Shown: piece by piece, positions 19,269 through 29,278 of the stretch
How the letters are laid out: the number at the start of each line of letters is the position of its first letter
Position numbering within the stretch: the stretch's first letter is position 1
Assembly: GCF_016937615.1 (NCBI RefSeq)
Contig: NZ_JAFHKI010000052.1
Span: 1 to 64,000, forward strand
Direction: 5' to 3'
Origin: Pseudomonas lactucae
Lineage (GTDB): Bacteria; Pseudomonadota; Gammaproteobacteria; Pseudomonadales; Pseudomonadaceae
Length of the DNA stretch: 64,000 nt
Program-made: the position numbers and the translations under genes
The notes under the pieces: generated by a model
What the model was told of the DNA's origin: nothing
What the model saw: the letters and a program-made list of their open reading frames with translations, nothing else
Database searches by the model: none

Positions 19269-20633
19269 ATGACACTGCGCACGAGCAACCAACTGTTCGA
19301 CGCCTACTTCACCGCCGACAGCATGGCCGAGGTGTTCTGCGACAGGGGACGTTTGCAGGGCATGCTGGATTTTGAGGCCGGGCTGGCCCGGGCGCAGGCG
19401 CGGGTGGGGTTGATCCCCCAGGCCGCTGTCGCGCCGATTGCCCAGGCGTGCCTGGCCTCGCTGTATGACGTGGACGCCCTGGGCGCCGCGATTGCCACGG
19501 CGGGCAATTCAGCGATTCCGCTGGTGAAGGCGCTGGGCAAGTTGATCGCCAGTGAAGATGCCGGGGCCGAGCGCTATGTGCACCTGGGCGCCACCAGCCA
19601 GGACGTGATGGACACTGGTTTGGTGCTGCAACTGCGGCGCGCGCTGAGGTTGATCGAAACCGACCTGGCCCGCTTGGGTGACGTGCTGGCCGCCCAGGCC
19701 CAGCGTTACGCCGAGGTGCCAATGGCCGGGCGCACCTGGTTGCAGCACGCGACGCCCGTCACCCTGGGTATGAAAATCGCCGGTTGGCTGGGCGCGGTGA
19801 CGCGCAGCCGGCAACGTCTTGCCGAGCTCAAGCCGCGCCTGCTGGTGCTGCAGTTCGGCGGCGCCTCCGGGACCCTGGCGGCGCTCGGTGAACAGGCCAT
19901 GCCGGTGGCCGAAGCCCTGGCGGCGGAGTTGCAGCTGGGCCTGCCCGAACAGCCCTGGCATACCCAGCGTGATCGCCTGGTGGAGTTCGCCGGCGTGCTG
20001 GGCCTGATCGCCGGCAGCCTCGGCAAACTGGGGCGGGATATCAGCCTGCTGATGCAAACCGAAGCGGCGGAAGTGTTTGAACCGTCGGCGCCGGGCAAGG
20101 GCGGTTCATCCACCATGCCGCACAAGCGCAACCCGGTCGGCGCCGCCGTACTGATCAGCACGGCGACCCGCGTGCCTGGCCTGGTGTCGACGATGTTCAG
20201 CGCCATGCCTCAGGAACACGAACGCAGCCTGGGCCTGTGGCATGCCGAATGGGAAACCCTGCCGGATATTTGCCGCCTGGTCTCGGGCGCGTTGCAACAG
20301 GCGTTGCTGGTGAGCGAAGGGTTGGAAGTCGACCCCGAGCGCATGCAGCATAACCTCGACCTGACCCAGGGCCTGGTGCTGGCCGAAGCGGTGAGTATCG
20401 TGCTCGCCCAACGCCTGGGCCGTGAAACCGCGCACCACCTGCTGGAGCAATGCTGCAAGCGTGCCGTCGCAGCGGGGCTTCACCTGCGCGCCGTGCTGGC
20501 GGATGAAGCGCAGATCACCGCCGAACTCTCGGCGGCCGAACTGGACCGCCTGCTCGACCCCGCCCACTACCTGGGCCAGGCGCGCACCTGGGTCACGCGT
20601 GCGGTCACCGAACATTTTGCACTGACTGCCTGA
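19269..20633 (+). CDS. pcaB: 3-carboxy-cis,cis-muconate cycloisomerase
   Basis: This 454-residue enzyme of the fumarase/aspartase superfamily lactonises the ring-cleavage product to 4-carboxymuconolactone. The superfamily signature GKGGSSTMPHKRNPVG lies near residue 280. Earlier conserved blocks LGATSQDVMDTGL and RTWLQHATPVTLG are also present. It shares an operon with pcaT upstream and pcaD, which starts 10 bases downstream behind a gaggagg site. Confidence 0.95.
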   Translation: MTLRTSNQLFDAYFTADSMAEVFCDRGRLQGMLDFEAGLARAQARVGLIPQAAVAPIAQACLASLYDVDALGAAIATAGNSAIPLVKALGKLIASEDAGAERYVHLGATSQDVMDTGLVLQLRRALRLIETDLARLGDVLAAQAQRYAEVPMAGRTWLQHATPVTLGMKIAGWLGAVTRSRQRLAELKPRLLVLQFGGASGTLAALGEQAMPVAEALAAELQLGLPEQPWHTQRDRLVEFAGVLGLIAGSLGKLGRDISLLMQTEAAEVFEPSAPGKGGSSTMPHKRNPVGAAVLISTATRVPGLVSTMFSAMPQEHERSLGLWHAEWETLPDICRLVSGALQQALLVSEGLEVDPERMQHNLDLTQGLVLAEAVSIVLAQRLGRETAHHLLEQCCKRAVAAGLHLRAVLADEAQITAELSAAELDRLLDPAHYLGQARTWVTRAVTEHFALTA

Positions 20634-20643
20634 GGAGGCCACT

Positions 20644-21434
20644 GTGGCATTTGTACAACTCGCCGAGGGCGAACTGCATTACCAGCTCGATGGACCCGTC
20701 GATGCACCGGTGTTGGTGCTGTCCAACTCCCTGGGCACCGACCTGCATATGTGGGACCTGCAGGTCCGGCCTTTACCGAGCATTTTCGGGTGCTGCGTTT
20801 CGATACCCGTGGTCATGGCAAATCTCTGGTGACCGAGGGGCCGTACAGCATCGAGCAGTTGGGTCACGACGTGATTGCGCTGCTGGATGCGCTGGATATT
20901 CACCGCGCGCACTTTTGCGGCCTGTCCATGGGCGGCCTGATCGGCCAATGGCTGGGGATCAACGCCGGCGAGCGTCTGCAGCGCCTGGTGGTGTGCAACA
21001 CCGCCGCCAAGATCGGCACGCCGGACATCTGGAACCCGCGCATCGAAACGGTACTGCGCGACGGCGCGGCGGCGATGGTTGCGCTGCGCGATGCATCGAT
21101 TGCGCGCTGGTTCACCGCCGATTTCGCCGCGGCCAACCCGCACCAGGCCACGCGGATCACCGACATGCTCGCGGCCACCTCGCCGCAAGGCTATGCGGCC
21201 AATTGCGCGGCCGTGCGTGATGCGGATTTTCGCGAGCAACTGTCTGCAATCAAGGTGCCGACCCTGGTGATTGCCGGCACTGAAGACGCCGTCACACCGC
21301 CTGCCGGTGGCCACTTTATCCAACAGCGTGTGCAGGGCGCCGAGTATGCCGAGTTCCATGCGGCCCATCTGTCGAATGTCCAGGCCGGTGCTGCGTTCAG
21401 CAACCGGGTGATTGAATTTCTGCTGGCCCGTTAA
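20644..21434 (+). pseudogene. pcaD: 3-oxoadipate enol-lactonase, single-base frameshift
   Basis: This alpha/beta-hydrolase converts beta-ketoadipate enol-lactone to beta-ketoadipate. It starts at GTG 20644 behind gaggagg and reads MAFVQLAEGELHYQLDGP up to GTDLHMWDLQV. One C is missing near 20767, so the frame shifts, and it continues in another frame as PAFTEHFRVLRFDTRGHGKS. The nucleophile motif GLSMGGLIG and the C-terminal His region (FHAAHLSNVQ) are intact. The restored length is 263 residues, normal for PcaD. The break is probably a sequencing error, because the gene is flanked by intact partners and the rest is under full coding constraint. If real, the strain could not complete the pathway with this copy. 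Confidence 0.9.
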
Positions 21435-21444
21435 GGAGCTTTTT

Positions 21445-21840
21445 GTGGACGAGAAACAACGTTATGCCGAAGGCCTGCACGTACGCCGCGAGGTGTTGGG
21501 CGATGCCCATGTCGACCGCAGCCTCAATGCCCTGACCGAGTTCAACAGCGAGTTCCAGGAAATGATCACCCGCCACGCCTGGGGTGACATCTGGACCCGC
21601 CCGGGCCTGCCTCGGCACACCCGCAGCCTGATCACCATCGCGATGCTGATCGGCATGAACCGCGCCGAAGAACTCAAGCTGCACCTGCGCGCCGCGGCCA
21701 GCAATGGCGTGACCCGCGCCGAGATCAAGGAAGTGCTGATGCAGAGCGCGATCTATTGCGGGATTCCGGCGGCGAATGCCACGTTCCACCTGGCTGAATC
21801 CGTGTGGGATGAGTTGGGAGTGGAGTCCCGCCATGACTGA
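21445..21840 (+). CDS. pcaC: 4-carboxymuconolactone decarboxylase
   Basis: This 131-residue member of the CMD/AhpD fold decarboxylates 4-carboxymuconolactone to the enol-lactone. Conserved segments WGDIWTRPGLPRHTRSL and LHLRAAASNGVTRAEIKEVL are visible. GTG 21445 is chosen because an aaggag site lies 6 bases upstream, overlapping the pcaD stop. It is the last gene of the pca cluster and is followed by a REP palindrome. Confidence 0.95.
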   Translation: MDEKQRYAEGLHVRREVLGDAHVDRSLNALTEFNSEFQEMITRHAWGDIWTRPGLPRHTRSLITIAMLIGMNRAEELKLHLRAAASNGVTRAEIKEVLMQSAIYCGIPAANATFHLAESVWDELGVESRHD

Positions 21841-21853
21841 AACACGCTAGAGA

Positions 21854-21884
21854 ATGTGGGAGGGGGCGGGGCTTGCTCCCACAT
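21854..21884. repeat. REP palindrome
   Basis: ATGTGGGAGGGGGCGGGGC pairs with GCTTGCTCCCACAT in the gap between the convergent pcaC and deacetylase genes. This is a single REP unit. Confidence 0.7.
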
Positions 21885-21911
21885 GTTTGCTCTTCACAAG
21901 GGCTGTAGATC

Positions 21912-22811
21912 TCAGTGGGAGTCGGCGTCCCACACCCAGTTCCACACGCCCGGCAGATGCACTTGCTCGTTCACATCCTTCACCGTCCGCGCCAGCGCCG
22001 CGCGTTCCAGCGCGGCGTGGTCGGTGTAGAACGGCTCGGCAGCCGTCTTCATGCCGTTGATGCGGGCGCTGTCCATCAGGATCTGCAGGTATTCCTGCAT
22101 GTGCCGCGCGGTGTAGCGGTTGATGTCGTGGAAGGTCACCACCACCGGGATCACGCCGTCCACTGTCGGCAACTCACCCAACGCAATATGCTCGCGCACC
22201 ACCGACAGCTGTCGATACAGGTTGGCGTGCCGGCGCGGGCTTGCGTTGAACCCCCAGATCTTGCCGTCGTTGGCGCTCAAGTCGGTCAACAGGACGTGCA
22301 TGCCATGGCGCTGATAGGCGGCGAAGGTGCGGCGGTCGTAGTTCCAGAACGGCGGGCGCACCAGGGTCGGTGGCGCGCCGGTGATCGCCGCGATGTCGGC
22401 GGCGCCCTGGGTGAGGGTGCGCTCAAGCTCGGCGTCGTTCAGCCAGCGGTGGTTGGTATGAAACGCGGTGGCGGTGTGGAAGGCCAGCACATGCCCGCCC
22501 GCGTATTCGCGCTCCATGGTCTTGCGGCCGCGTGAACTGCCGCCGGAGCGAGTCGCTTCGGTCTGCAAAAAGAACACCGCCTTGATCCCCGGCAACACCG
22601 GGTTGTTGGCCAGGTCGGCGACCACCGAGCGGGTCGGGTTGTTGTAGCCCGACGCGCTGGGCCCGTCATCGAAGGTCAGCAGAAAACGGATCGGCGCCTG
22701 GGCTTGCAGGCGTTGTTCGGTCTGCGGCGTCAATGCGACAGGCGCACCGATACAGCCACTGAGGCTCACGGCCAGGGCCAGCACGGCGGATGCGAGGGCA
22801 AAGGATTTCAT
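21912..22811 (-). CDS. Polysaccharide deacetylase family lipoprotein
   Basis: A signal peptide with lipobox LSGC (Cys19 or nearby) predicts an outer- or inner-membrane lipoprotein facing the periplasm. The NodB fold is visible. LLTFDDGPS holds the catalytic Asp pair, FHTATAFHTNH fits the metal His region, RPPFWNYD is motif 3 and VVTFHDIN is motif 5. The protein has 299 residues. The substrate is unknown, with peptidoglycan or an exopolysaccharide being usual for this family. It is convergent with pcaC and lies 84 bases downstream of the OprD-type porin gene. Confidence 0.85.
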   Translation of the reverse strand: MKSFALASAVLALAVSLSGCIGAPVALTPQTEQRLQAQAPIRFLLTFDDGPSASGYNNPTRSVVADLANNPVLPGIKAVFFLQTEATRSGGSSRGRKTMEREYAGGHVLAFHTATAFHTNHRWLNDAELERTLTQGAADIAAITGAPPTLVRPPFWNYDRRTFAAYQRHGMHVLLTDLSANDGKIWGFNASPRRHANLYRQLSVVREHIALGELPTVDGVIPVVVTFHDINRYTARHMQEYLQILMDSARINGMKTAAEPFYTDHAALERAALARTVKDVNEQVHLPGVWNWVWDADSH

Positions 22812-22895
22812 GGTGGGTGCGGGCTCGAATAAGAGGCCGCCGCCGGGAGAGCCAGCGGCGGCAGGCGCGCACGATACCGCAAGTGTCGCGCCGGT

Positions 22896-24146
22896 TTACA
22901 GCAGACTGAGCGGGTAACTGACGATCAACCGGTTTTCGTCGAACTCGTTGTTGCTGTAGTCACGCCGCATGCTGGAATTGCGCCAGCGCAGAGTGAGGTT
23001 TTTCAGGCTGCCGCTTTGCACGGTGTAGCCCAGTTCGCTTTCGCGACCCCACTCCTTGCCGTCGGTGACGGTGCCGGTGTGTACGTTGCTGCCGCTGATA
23101 TAGCGGTTCATCAAGGTCAGGCCCGGTACGCCAAGGGCGGCGAAGTTGTAGTCATGGCGCAACTGCCAGGATTTCTCCTGGGCATTGTCGTAGCTGGAGT
23201 TGTAGCTGTCGTTGGCCAGGGTGCCGCCGCTGGTGCCGTTGACACGCATCCAGGCACTGTTGCCGGTGAGTTTTTGCAGGCCCACGTAGAAGGTGTTGCC
23301 GCCGTATTTGGCCGAGAACAGGCCGGACCAGGTCTTGTTGTCCAGGTCGCCGACGCGGGCGCTGCCGTCGTCCTTGCCATAGAAGAATCCGAGGTTGGCG
23401 CCCAGGGTCCAGTCGCCCAAAGGCTGGCTGTGGACCAGGTTGATGAACTGCTGGCTGTAAATGTCCTTGAGCTGGGCATTCCATAGGCCGACCTGGGTGC
23501 GTTTGTCGTTGAAGGCGTATTCGCCGCCCTGGAAGTTGAAGCGGTCGGAGGTGAACGCGGGTTTACCGGTCATCGACAGGTCGGTCATGCTGCTGTCATC
23601 GCGCGGGCTGTTGGCGCGGAACTGGCCGCCATAGAGGGTCAGGCCGTCGATTTCCCTGGAGGTGATCTGCCCGCCGCGCAGGGTTTGCGGCAGGGAGCGG
23701 CCGTCGTCGGAACGCAGGATCGGCAGCACCGGCATCCACTCGCCGACCTTCAGTTCGGTCTTCGAAATGCGTGCTTTGAACGCCACACCGAGACGGCCGA
23801 ATTCATCCGCCGGACGGCCGTCATGGTCCAGCGGCAGCAACTGGGTGCCGCCGGTGCCACGCCCGCCGTCGAGCTTGAGCGAATACAGACCCAAAACGTC
23901 CACACCAAAACCTACCGTGCCCTGGGTAAAGCCGGATTTAGCGTCGAGGATGAAACTCTGCGTCCACTCCTGCGCGCCGCCCTGGGTTTTGGTCGGGTTG
24001 GTGAAGTTGCGGTTGATAAAGAAATTGCGCAAGTTGAGGTTGGCGCTGGCGTCTTCGAGAAAGCCGTGCTCGTCGGCGAAAACCGGCAAGGCAGCACTGG
24101 CGACAGCGGCAGCCAGCAACAGCTGGCGAGGATGGAATGTGCTCAT
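22896..24146 (-). CDS. OprD-family outer membrane porin
   Basis: This 416-residue precursor has a cleavable signal (QLLLAAAVASAALPVFADE) and the OprD pattern: GFLEDASANLNLRNFFINRN at the mature N-terminus, then SFILDAKSGFTQGTVGFGVD and aromatic-rich beta-strands to a C-terminal strand ending in Leu. ATG 24146 is chosen because it begins the signal peptide. The frame extends upstream to 24287 but encodes a non-signal tail. Porins of this family take up specific acids or basic amino acids. Placement after the pca cluster suggests aromatic acid uptake, but that is inference. Confidence 0.88.
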   Translation of the reverse strand: MSTFHPRQLLLAAAVASAALPVFADEHGFLEDASANLNLRNFFINRNFTNPTKTQGGAQEWTQSFILDAKSGFTQGTVGFGVDVLGLYSLKLDGGRGTGGTQLLPLDHDGRPADEFGRLGVAFKARISKTELKVGEWMPVLPILRSDDGRSLPQTLRGGQITSREIDGLTLYGGQFRANSPRDDSSMTDLSMTGKPAFTSDRFNFQGGEYAFNDKRTQVGLWNAQLKDIYSQQFINLVHSQPLGDWTLGANLGFFYGKDDGSARVGDLDNKTWSGLFSAKYGGNTFYVGLQKLTGNSAWMRVNGTSGGTLANDSYNSSYDNAQEKSWQLRHDYNFAALGVPGLTLMNRYISGSNVHTGTVTDGKEWGRESELGYTVQSGSLKNLTLRWRNSSMRRDYSNNEFDENRLIVSYPLSLL

Positions 24147-24299
24147 GGCGTCTGACCTGTTGTTATTGAGGTTATGCAGGTGGCGGCCATGGTGCTTGGC
24201 GGTGCGGGGGCGAAGAAAGTAGGGGCGGGCGGGTTTTGGGCGGTGATCGAACGAAAACTGGCGGGCCGGCGCGTATCGCGGCGGCACGGGCTCGTACGG

Positions 24300-25907
24300 T
24301 CAGATCAGGTGGACCAGGCTGGTCCATGGGATCTCAGGCAAATACCGCTGGGACAGCAAGGTGGCGGCTATCATCACCAACAATAACCAGACTTGCAGTG
24401 GGCTCCAGTATCCCCAATGAATGCCGCTGAACCAGGGGTAATAATGGTCAAAATGCTCACTCACGGTGCCGATGCGGCGGCGGTGCAAGAGATGGATCAG
24501 TATCATCCCGGCATACGTCAGCATGCCCATCAGCCCCAGCAATAATCCAACCATCAGCAGCATGCCCAGTTGCGGAACGCCGTGGCGTAACACCAGCCAA
24601 TACTGATGCGGATTGAAACGTGCAGGTAGCAGGCGCTCGCTCAGCCATAGGTCCGGCAAGATCAGCCGCGCGGTCAGGGCCGCCCATAACTGAGTAGCAC
24701 GGATCGCCAGGAAGGCCGGGATAACGGTCAGCGCCACGACCAGGCCTGCTTCGGTCATCTTGTCCCAGGGTGTATGTGGCGCCATCGCCAGTGCGGCGGC
24801 CAGGGCCAGGCCGCCCCAGATACGGATCCAGCTTTGATGGGACACCGGGCGCGGCAGGAATTTGCGCCAGAAAAACACGTCGCTCTGGGGCAGGCGTTCC
24901 AGCAGTTGCGGATAGCGCCCGTCGAGGACTTGCGCCAGATGCTGGCAGGCGTGCCAGTCGTTATCGCTGAAGCCTGCCGTCATCCGCTGCTGTTGAGTAT
25001 TGGTCATGGGTGTCAGCAGCAGTCGCGCAGCCATGGCATCGGCAGATTTCCAGGTCAAGTCCTGGGCTTTGTCTTGCAGGTTTGCGTAGAAACTTTCCTG
25101 CTCGCAGCGCGACACCAGTTCACGCCACATCCACGCCGGTTCCGGGTACACGCCTTTCTGGTCGTCCCAGCCGAAGGCCTGGCACACGCGTTCGAACAGC
25201 GGCACGCTCCATTGGGTATCGTGGAGCAACTGCAAGACGATGCGTTGCCACTGTTGCTGCAGGTCGAACACCCGCAACCACGGCTGGTTGTTGTAGTGGG
25301 CGAGTTGGGTGATGAACTCGCGCTCGGCCTTTTGCTCCAGCAGTTCCTGCAGGGCGCGGCGGTAGTCTTGCAACAGTTCGCCGGTCAGCGCTTCATGCTG
25401 CCAGGAGGTCATGGCCACCTGTTGCCATGGGGTCAGCCAGTCCAGATGCTGCGCCGCCCACCCGGCGATTGCACTGCGCTCACCCGGCACGTCGAAACAA
25501 TGGCGCAGCAGACCTGCTTGGAACGCGTCGGCGCAGCCCTGTTGCCGCGCTTGGGCCCAGCGCTCGTCGAGGTTGCCGATGGTGAGTCCACTGAGCAAGG
25601 CCTGCGCCGGGTTGGGCGCGGGCGCGTCGAAGGGGGCCGGACTCACGGGGCGCACGTCCATCCGTTCGGCCAGGTCGCCGAGGTTGTCGTAGGCCTGTTC
25701 GACCCGCGGCGCCTCGACGCTTTGCTCTGCCTCGTCGTCGGCTCGCCAGCGCGCCTCGTTCAAGGCTTGCTCGTAGGCGTCGCGCAGGCGCTGGAAGCCT
25801 GCGGCGTCGTCATCCGGGCGGCAGCTTTTGAGCAGCCGCGCGTAGGTGCGCTTGATGGTGCGCTCGTCGGCGTCTTCCGGCAGTTGCAATACGGCCCAAC
25901 ACTCCAT
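24300..25907 (-). CDS. Membrane-anchored J-domain protein, likely HscC partner
   Basis: The first 50 residues follow the J-domain plan (CWAVLQLPEDADERTIKRTY, then AAGFQRLRDAYEQAL), but the HPD loop reads RPD. The DxxGFxxLRxAYExAL spacing recalls the DjlB/DjlC class that works with HscC in E. coli. The middle 300 residues are soluble and Trp/Gln-rich. The last 170 hold about four hydrophobic segments (for example GLALAAALAMA, LMVGLLLGLMGML, VWLLLVMIAATLL), so the protein is probably inner-membrane with the J domain in the cytoplasm. It starts 11 bases after the hscC stop, so they form one operon. Confidence 0.82.
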   Translation of the reverse strand: MECWAVLQLPEDADERTIKRTYARLLKSCRPDDDAAGFQRLRDAYEQALNEARWRADDEAEQSVEAPRVEQAYDNLGDLAERMDVRPVSPAPFDAPAPNPAQALLSGLTIGNLDERWAQARQQGCADAFQAGLLRHCFDVPGERSAIAGWAAQHLDWLTPWQQVAMTSWQHEALTGELLQDYRRALQELLEQKAEREFITQLAHYNNQPWLRVFDLQQQWQRIVLQLLHDTQWSVPLFERVCQAFGWDDQKGVYPEPAWMWRELVSRCEQESFYANLQDKAQDLTWKSADAMAARLLLTPMTNTQQQRMTAGFSDNDWHACQHLAQVLDGRYPQLLERLPQSDVFFWRKFLPRPVSHQSWIRIWGGLALAAALAMAPHTPWDKMTEAGLVVALTVIPAFLAIRATQLWAALTARLILPDLWLSERLLPARFNPHQYWLVLRHGVPQLGMLLMVGLLLGLMGMLTYAGMILIHLLHRRRIGTVSEHFDHYYPWFSGIHWGYWSPLQVWLLLVMIAATLLSQRYLPEIPWTSLVHLI

Positions 25908-25918
25908 GTGGTTTTCCC

Positions 25919-27616
25919 TCAGCGCCAGAACCCGTTGTCGAGCTGCTCAAGTTGACGGGTCAGTTCGCTGCGTGCCTCACGGATGCGGCGTTCGTCCTGG
26001 GTATCGAGCACCTGCTGGAATTGCGCGGCCCAGTGGCCAAGCTGCTCGCGCAGATCGCCGAGGCTTTCCTGGTAGAGCCGTTCAAGGCGCGCGGTGAGCA
26101 CGGTGTTGACCTGTTGGTCGCGCGGGTGAACCTTCAACTGCGCCAGGGCTTGCAGGCGTTGCTGGATTTCCTGCGGGTTCAGCACGCCGGGGTTGTTCTC
26201 GATCACCAACGAATGTTGCTCGCCGGTCAGCGGGATATTCACCTGGGCTTCCAGCAGGCCGTTGTTGTCATAGGTGAAACGCACATCCAGCGCGACTTCA
26301 CCGGCCTTGCGCTTGGGCACCGGAATCTCCAGCTGGCCCAGCTCGATGTTGTCTTTGACCAAGCGACTTTCGCCCTGGTAGATCTTCAGCAGGACGCGGG
26401 TCTGGTCATCGTGCAGGGTAAACACGCTTTTGACCCGACTCACCGGCACGCTGCTGTTGCGTTCGATCAACGGCAGATAATGGCCGCTTTCGATATGGCC
26501 GCCGTACTGGTTCGAGGTTTCGATGCCCAGGGTGTAGGGGCACACATCGGTCAGCACCACTTCTTCAAGCGCAGCGGAACGCGCCTTGAGCGCCGCCTGG
26601 ATTGCAGCGCCGTGGGCGACCACCTGGTCGGGGTCGAGGCTGATGGACGGGAAGCGCCCGAACAGCCCGGCGGCGAGTTTGCGCACCAGCGGCATGCGCG
26701 TGGTGCCGCCCACCAGCAGGATTTCATCGAGGTCGCCGACGCGAATCCGTGCATCGCGCAAGGCGCGTTCAATCGGCGCGCGCAGGCGTTCGAGCAGGGG
26801 CGTGTAGAGTTTGGCCAGTTCCTGTTGGGTGATGGTCTTGACCCATTGCTGGCCGTCGACGCGCAGGGTGAAGTCGGCGCTGTCGTCCTGGCCCAGGGCT
26901 TTGCGCACGCGCTCGGCCTCGCGGCGCAGGGCTTGCAGCACGCTGCTGGTGGGTGGGAAACCCGCGGCGGTGCGCTGGCTGTCGACGAAGTGTTCCAGCA
27001 ACAGGGTGTCGAAGTCTTCGCCCCCGAGGAAGTTGTCACCGGCGCTGGCGCGCACTTCCATCACACCGTCGAACAGTTCGATGATCGACACGTCAAAGGT
27101 GCCGCCGCCGAGGTCGAACACCAGGAACGAAGTCTCCTTGTCGCGCTGATGCAGGCCATAGGCGAGGGCGGCGGCGGTGGGTTCGTTGATCAGCTTTTCG
27201 ACGTTGAGCCCGGCCAGCTCACCGGCGATGCGCGTGGCCTTGCGCTGGCCGTCGCTGAAGTAGGCGGGCACGCTGATCACGGCTTCGGTGACGGTATGGC
27301 CGTAGGTGCGTTCGATGTCTTCCTTGAGGCTTTTGAGCACCAGCGCCGAGAGCTCTTCGGGGCGGAACGAACGATCGCCCAGGCGCACTTCGGTGGCGCT
27401 GCCCATGTAGCGCTTGAACAGCGATGTGGTCAGGTGCGGGTGGGTGTGCAGACGCTCTTTGGCCGCCTGGCCGACCAGCACGCGCCCCTGATCATCCAGC
27501 CCGACCACGCTTGGCGTGAGCAACTGGCCCAGGGCATTGGGCACCAGTTCGGCGGCATCACCACGCCAGACGGCCGCGAGGCTGTTGGTGGTCCCCAGGT
27601 CGATTCCTACGATCAT
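25919..27616 (-). CDS. hscC: Hsp70-family chaperone HscC
   Basis: This 565-residue Hsp70 has the ATPase motifs [14 protein letters not shown] at the N-terminus, [25 protein letters not shown] and [12 protein letters not shown]. The substrate domain is short, as is usual for HscC, and it lacks the DnaK C-terminal lid. HscC is a specialised Hsp70 that in E. coli affects sigma-70 activity and metal or UV stress. The J-domain gene follows directly, giving a dedicated chaperone pair. The neighbouring REP-like fragment near 27740 separates it from the efflux operon. Confidence 0.93.
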   Translation of the reverse strand: MIVGIDLGTTNSLAAVWRGDAAELVPNALGQLLTPSVVGLDDQGRVLVGQAAKERLHTHPHLTTSLFKRYMGSATEVRLGDRSFRPEELSALVLKSLKEDIERTYGHTVTEAVISVPAYFSDGQRKATRIAGELAGLNVEKLINEPTAAALAYGLHQRDKETSFLVFDLGGGTFDVSIIELFDGVMEVRASAGDNFLGGEDFDTLLLEHFVDSQRTAAGFPPTSSVLQALRREAERVRKALGQDDSADFTLRVDGQQWVKTITQQELAKLYTPLLERLRAPIERALRDARIRVGDLDEILLVGGTTRMPLVRKLAAGLFGRFPSISLDPDQVVAHGAAIQAALKARSAALEEVVLTDVCPYTLGIETSNQYGGHIESGHYLPLIERNSSVPVSRVKSVFTLHDDQTRVLLKIYQGESRLVKDNIELGQLEIPVPKRKAGEVALDVRFTYDNNGLLEAQVNIPLTGEQHSLVIENNPGVLNPQEIQQRLQALAQLKVHPRDQQVNTVLTARLERLYQESLGDLREQLGHWAAQFQQVLDTQDERRIREARSELTRQLEQLDNGFWR

Positions 27617-27769
27617 TACGACAAGCTCCCTCTGTGGTCTGTAAGAATCTGTGACCGATTTTACCCCGAAAGGTTAACGAAAAAGCAAGGCGGCAGGTTT
27701 AGGGCAACTTGATACGGCTCGTCAGGCATAGCTGATTAAATGTGGGAGTGGGTTTAAAAAAATGGCATA

Positions 27770-27804
27770 AAAAAACCGCCTCCTGGTAAGGAAGGCGGTT
27801 TTTT
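27770..27804 (-). terminator. Intrinsic terminator of the efflux operon
   Basis: The hairpin ACCGCC-TCC...GGA-AGGCGGT is flanked by A-runs and T-runs on both sides. It lies 17 bases beyond the stop codon of emhC. The A-run on the left gives the U-tract for minus-strand transcripts. Confidence 0.8.
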
Positions 27805-27820
27805 ATTTACAGCGCTGCTA

Positions 27821-29278
27821 TCAGAACAACTTCAGCTTCGGCGCTTCTTCTTTCAACGGCTCGTTCTTAGCGGTCTGCTCGTTCCAGCCGCCGCCGAGGG
27901 CCTTGTACAGGTTGACCTCGGCGGTGAGTTGCGCCAGGCGGTCGGTGATCAGCGATTGCTGGGCACTGAACAGTTGGCGCTGTGCGTCGAGGAACGTCAG
28001 GTTGCTGTCGACCCCGATGCGGTAGCGACGCTCGGCCAGGCGGTAGTAATCCTGGTTGGCCGCGACGAAGCCACGCTGGGCATCCAGTTGCTGCTTGTAG
28101 GTCTCACGCGCTGCGAGGCCGTCGGAAACTTCCTGGAAACCGGTCTGGATGGCCTTCTCGTAGTTGGCCACGTTGATCTCTTTCTGGATCTTCGAGTAGT
28201 CCAGGCTGGCGCGCAGGCTACCGGCGTTGAAGATCGGGATGTTGATCTGCGGCGCGAACGACCAGGTGCCCGAGCCGCCCTTGAACAGGCCGCCCAGTGT
28301 CGGGCTGGCGGTGCCGGCGCTGGCCGTCAGGCTGATGCTCGGGAAGAACGCAGCACGGGCCGCGCCGATGTTGGCGTTGGCCGCCTTGAGGTTGTACTCG
28401 GCCTGCACGATGTCGGGGCGACGTTGCAACAGGTCCGATGGCAACCCGGCCGGCACTTCACTGAGCAGGTCATCCGACAGCGGCTTGCTGGCGATATTGG
28501 CCGGCAGGCCGGTGCCCAGCAGCAGGGTCAGGCTGTTTTCGTCCTGGGCCACCTGGCGGGTGTAGCGCGCCAGGGCGACCCGGGCGTTTTCCACCGAGGT
28601 GCGTGCCTGGCTAAGGTCGAGGGCAGAGGCCACGCCGACTTCGTTGCTGCGCGAGGTCAGCTTGAAGCTCTGTTCGTAAGCGCCCAGGGTGTCCTGGGTG
28701 AGCTTGAGCAGTTCCTTGTCCGCCTGCCAGGTCAGATAGGCATTGGCCACACTGGCTACCAGGCTGATCTGGGTGCTGCGCCGCGCTTCTTCAGTGGCGA
28801 AGTACTTTTGCAGTGCTTCTTCACTCAGGCTGCGCACGCGGCCGAACAGGTCCAGCTCGTAGGAACTGATCCCCAGGCCCGCCGAGTACTGGCTGGCGAT
28901 GGTCGCCTGACCGGACTGCGACAGCTTGGCCGGCGTACGTGAACGACTGCCGTTGCCCGTGGCCGAGACGGCCGGGAACAGGTCGGCACGCTGGATCTGG
29001 TACTGCGCGGCATACGCGTCGATGTTGAGGGCCGCGACGCGCAGGTCACGGTTGTTCACCAGCGCGGTCTGGATCAGCTGTTGCAGTGCGGGGTCATGGA
29101 AAAACTGCTTCCAGCCCTGCTCGGCGGCGGTCTGGTTCGGCGCCTGGGCGGACGAATACGCCGGGCCTTGCGGGAACTGTGCCGCCACCGGCGCTTCGGG
29201 GCGCTGATAGTCAGGTATCAGCGAGCAGCCACTGAGCACGAATGCCGTGACGGCTAAGGAAAGTAGCGACTTGCTCAT
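27821..29278 (-). CDS. emhC: Outer membrane efflux channel EmhC (TtgC/OprM type)
   Basis: This 485-residue lipoprotein (lipobox LSGC, Cys18) is the trimeric TolC-like channel of the tripartite pump. The two OEP repeats are visible, with motifs [17 protein letters not shown] and [20 protein letters not shown], followed by the [20 protein letters not shown] segment. It is the third gene of the operon. Its ATG overlaps the emhB stop by 4 bases. It is followed by a rho-independent terminator. Confidence 0.93.
   Translation of the reverse strand: MSKSLLSLAVTAFVLSGCSLIPDYQRPEAPVAAQFPQGPAYSSAQAPNQTAAEQGWKQFFHDPALQQLIQTALVNNRDLRVAALNIDAYAAQYQIQRADLFPAVSATGNGSRSRTPAKLSQSGQATIASQYSAGLGISSYELDLFGRVRSLSEEALQKYFATEEARRSTQISLVASVANAYLTWQADKELLKLTQDTLGAYEQSFKLTSRSNEVGVASALDLSQARTSVENARVALARYTRQVAQDENSLTLLLGTGLPANIASKPLSDDLLSEVPAGLPSDLLQRRPDIVQAEYNLKAANANIGAARAAFFPSISLTASAGTASPTLGGLFKGGSGTWSFAPQINIPIFNAGSLRASLDYSKIQKEINVANYEKAIQTGFQEVSDGLAARETYKQQLDAQRGFVAANQDYYRLAERRYRIGVDSNLTFLDAQRQLFSAQQSLITDRLAQLTAEVNLYKALGGGWNEQTAKNEPLKEEAPKLKLF

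Noticed and set aside
25952..27712. A 586-codon open frame antisense to hscC
   Set aside because: The Hsp70 on the other strand is complete and conserved. The mirror frame has no start signal and no domain.
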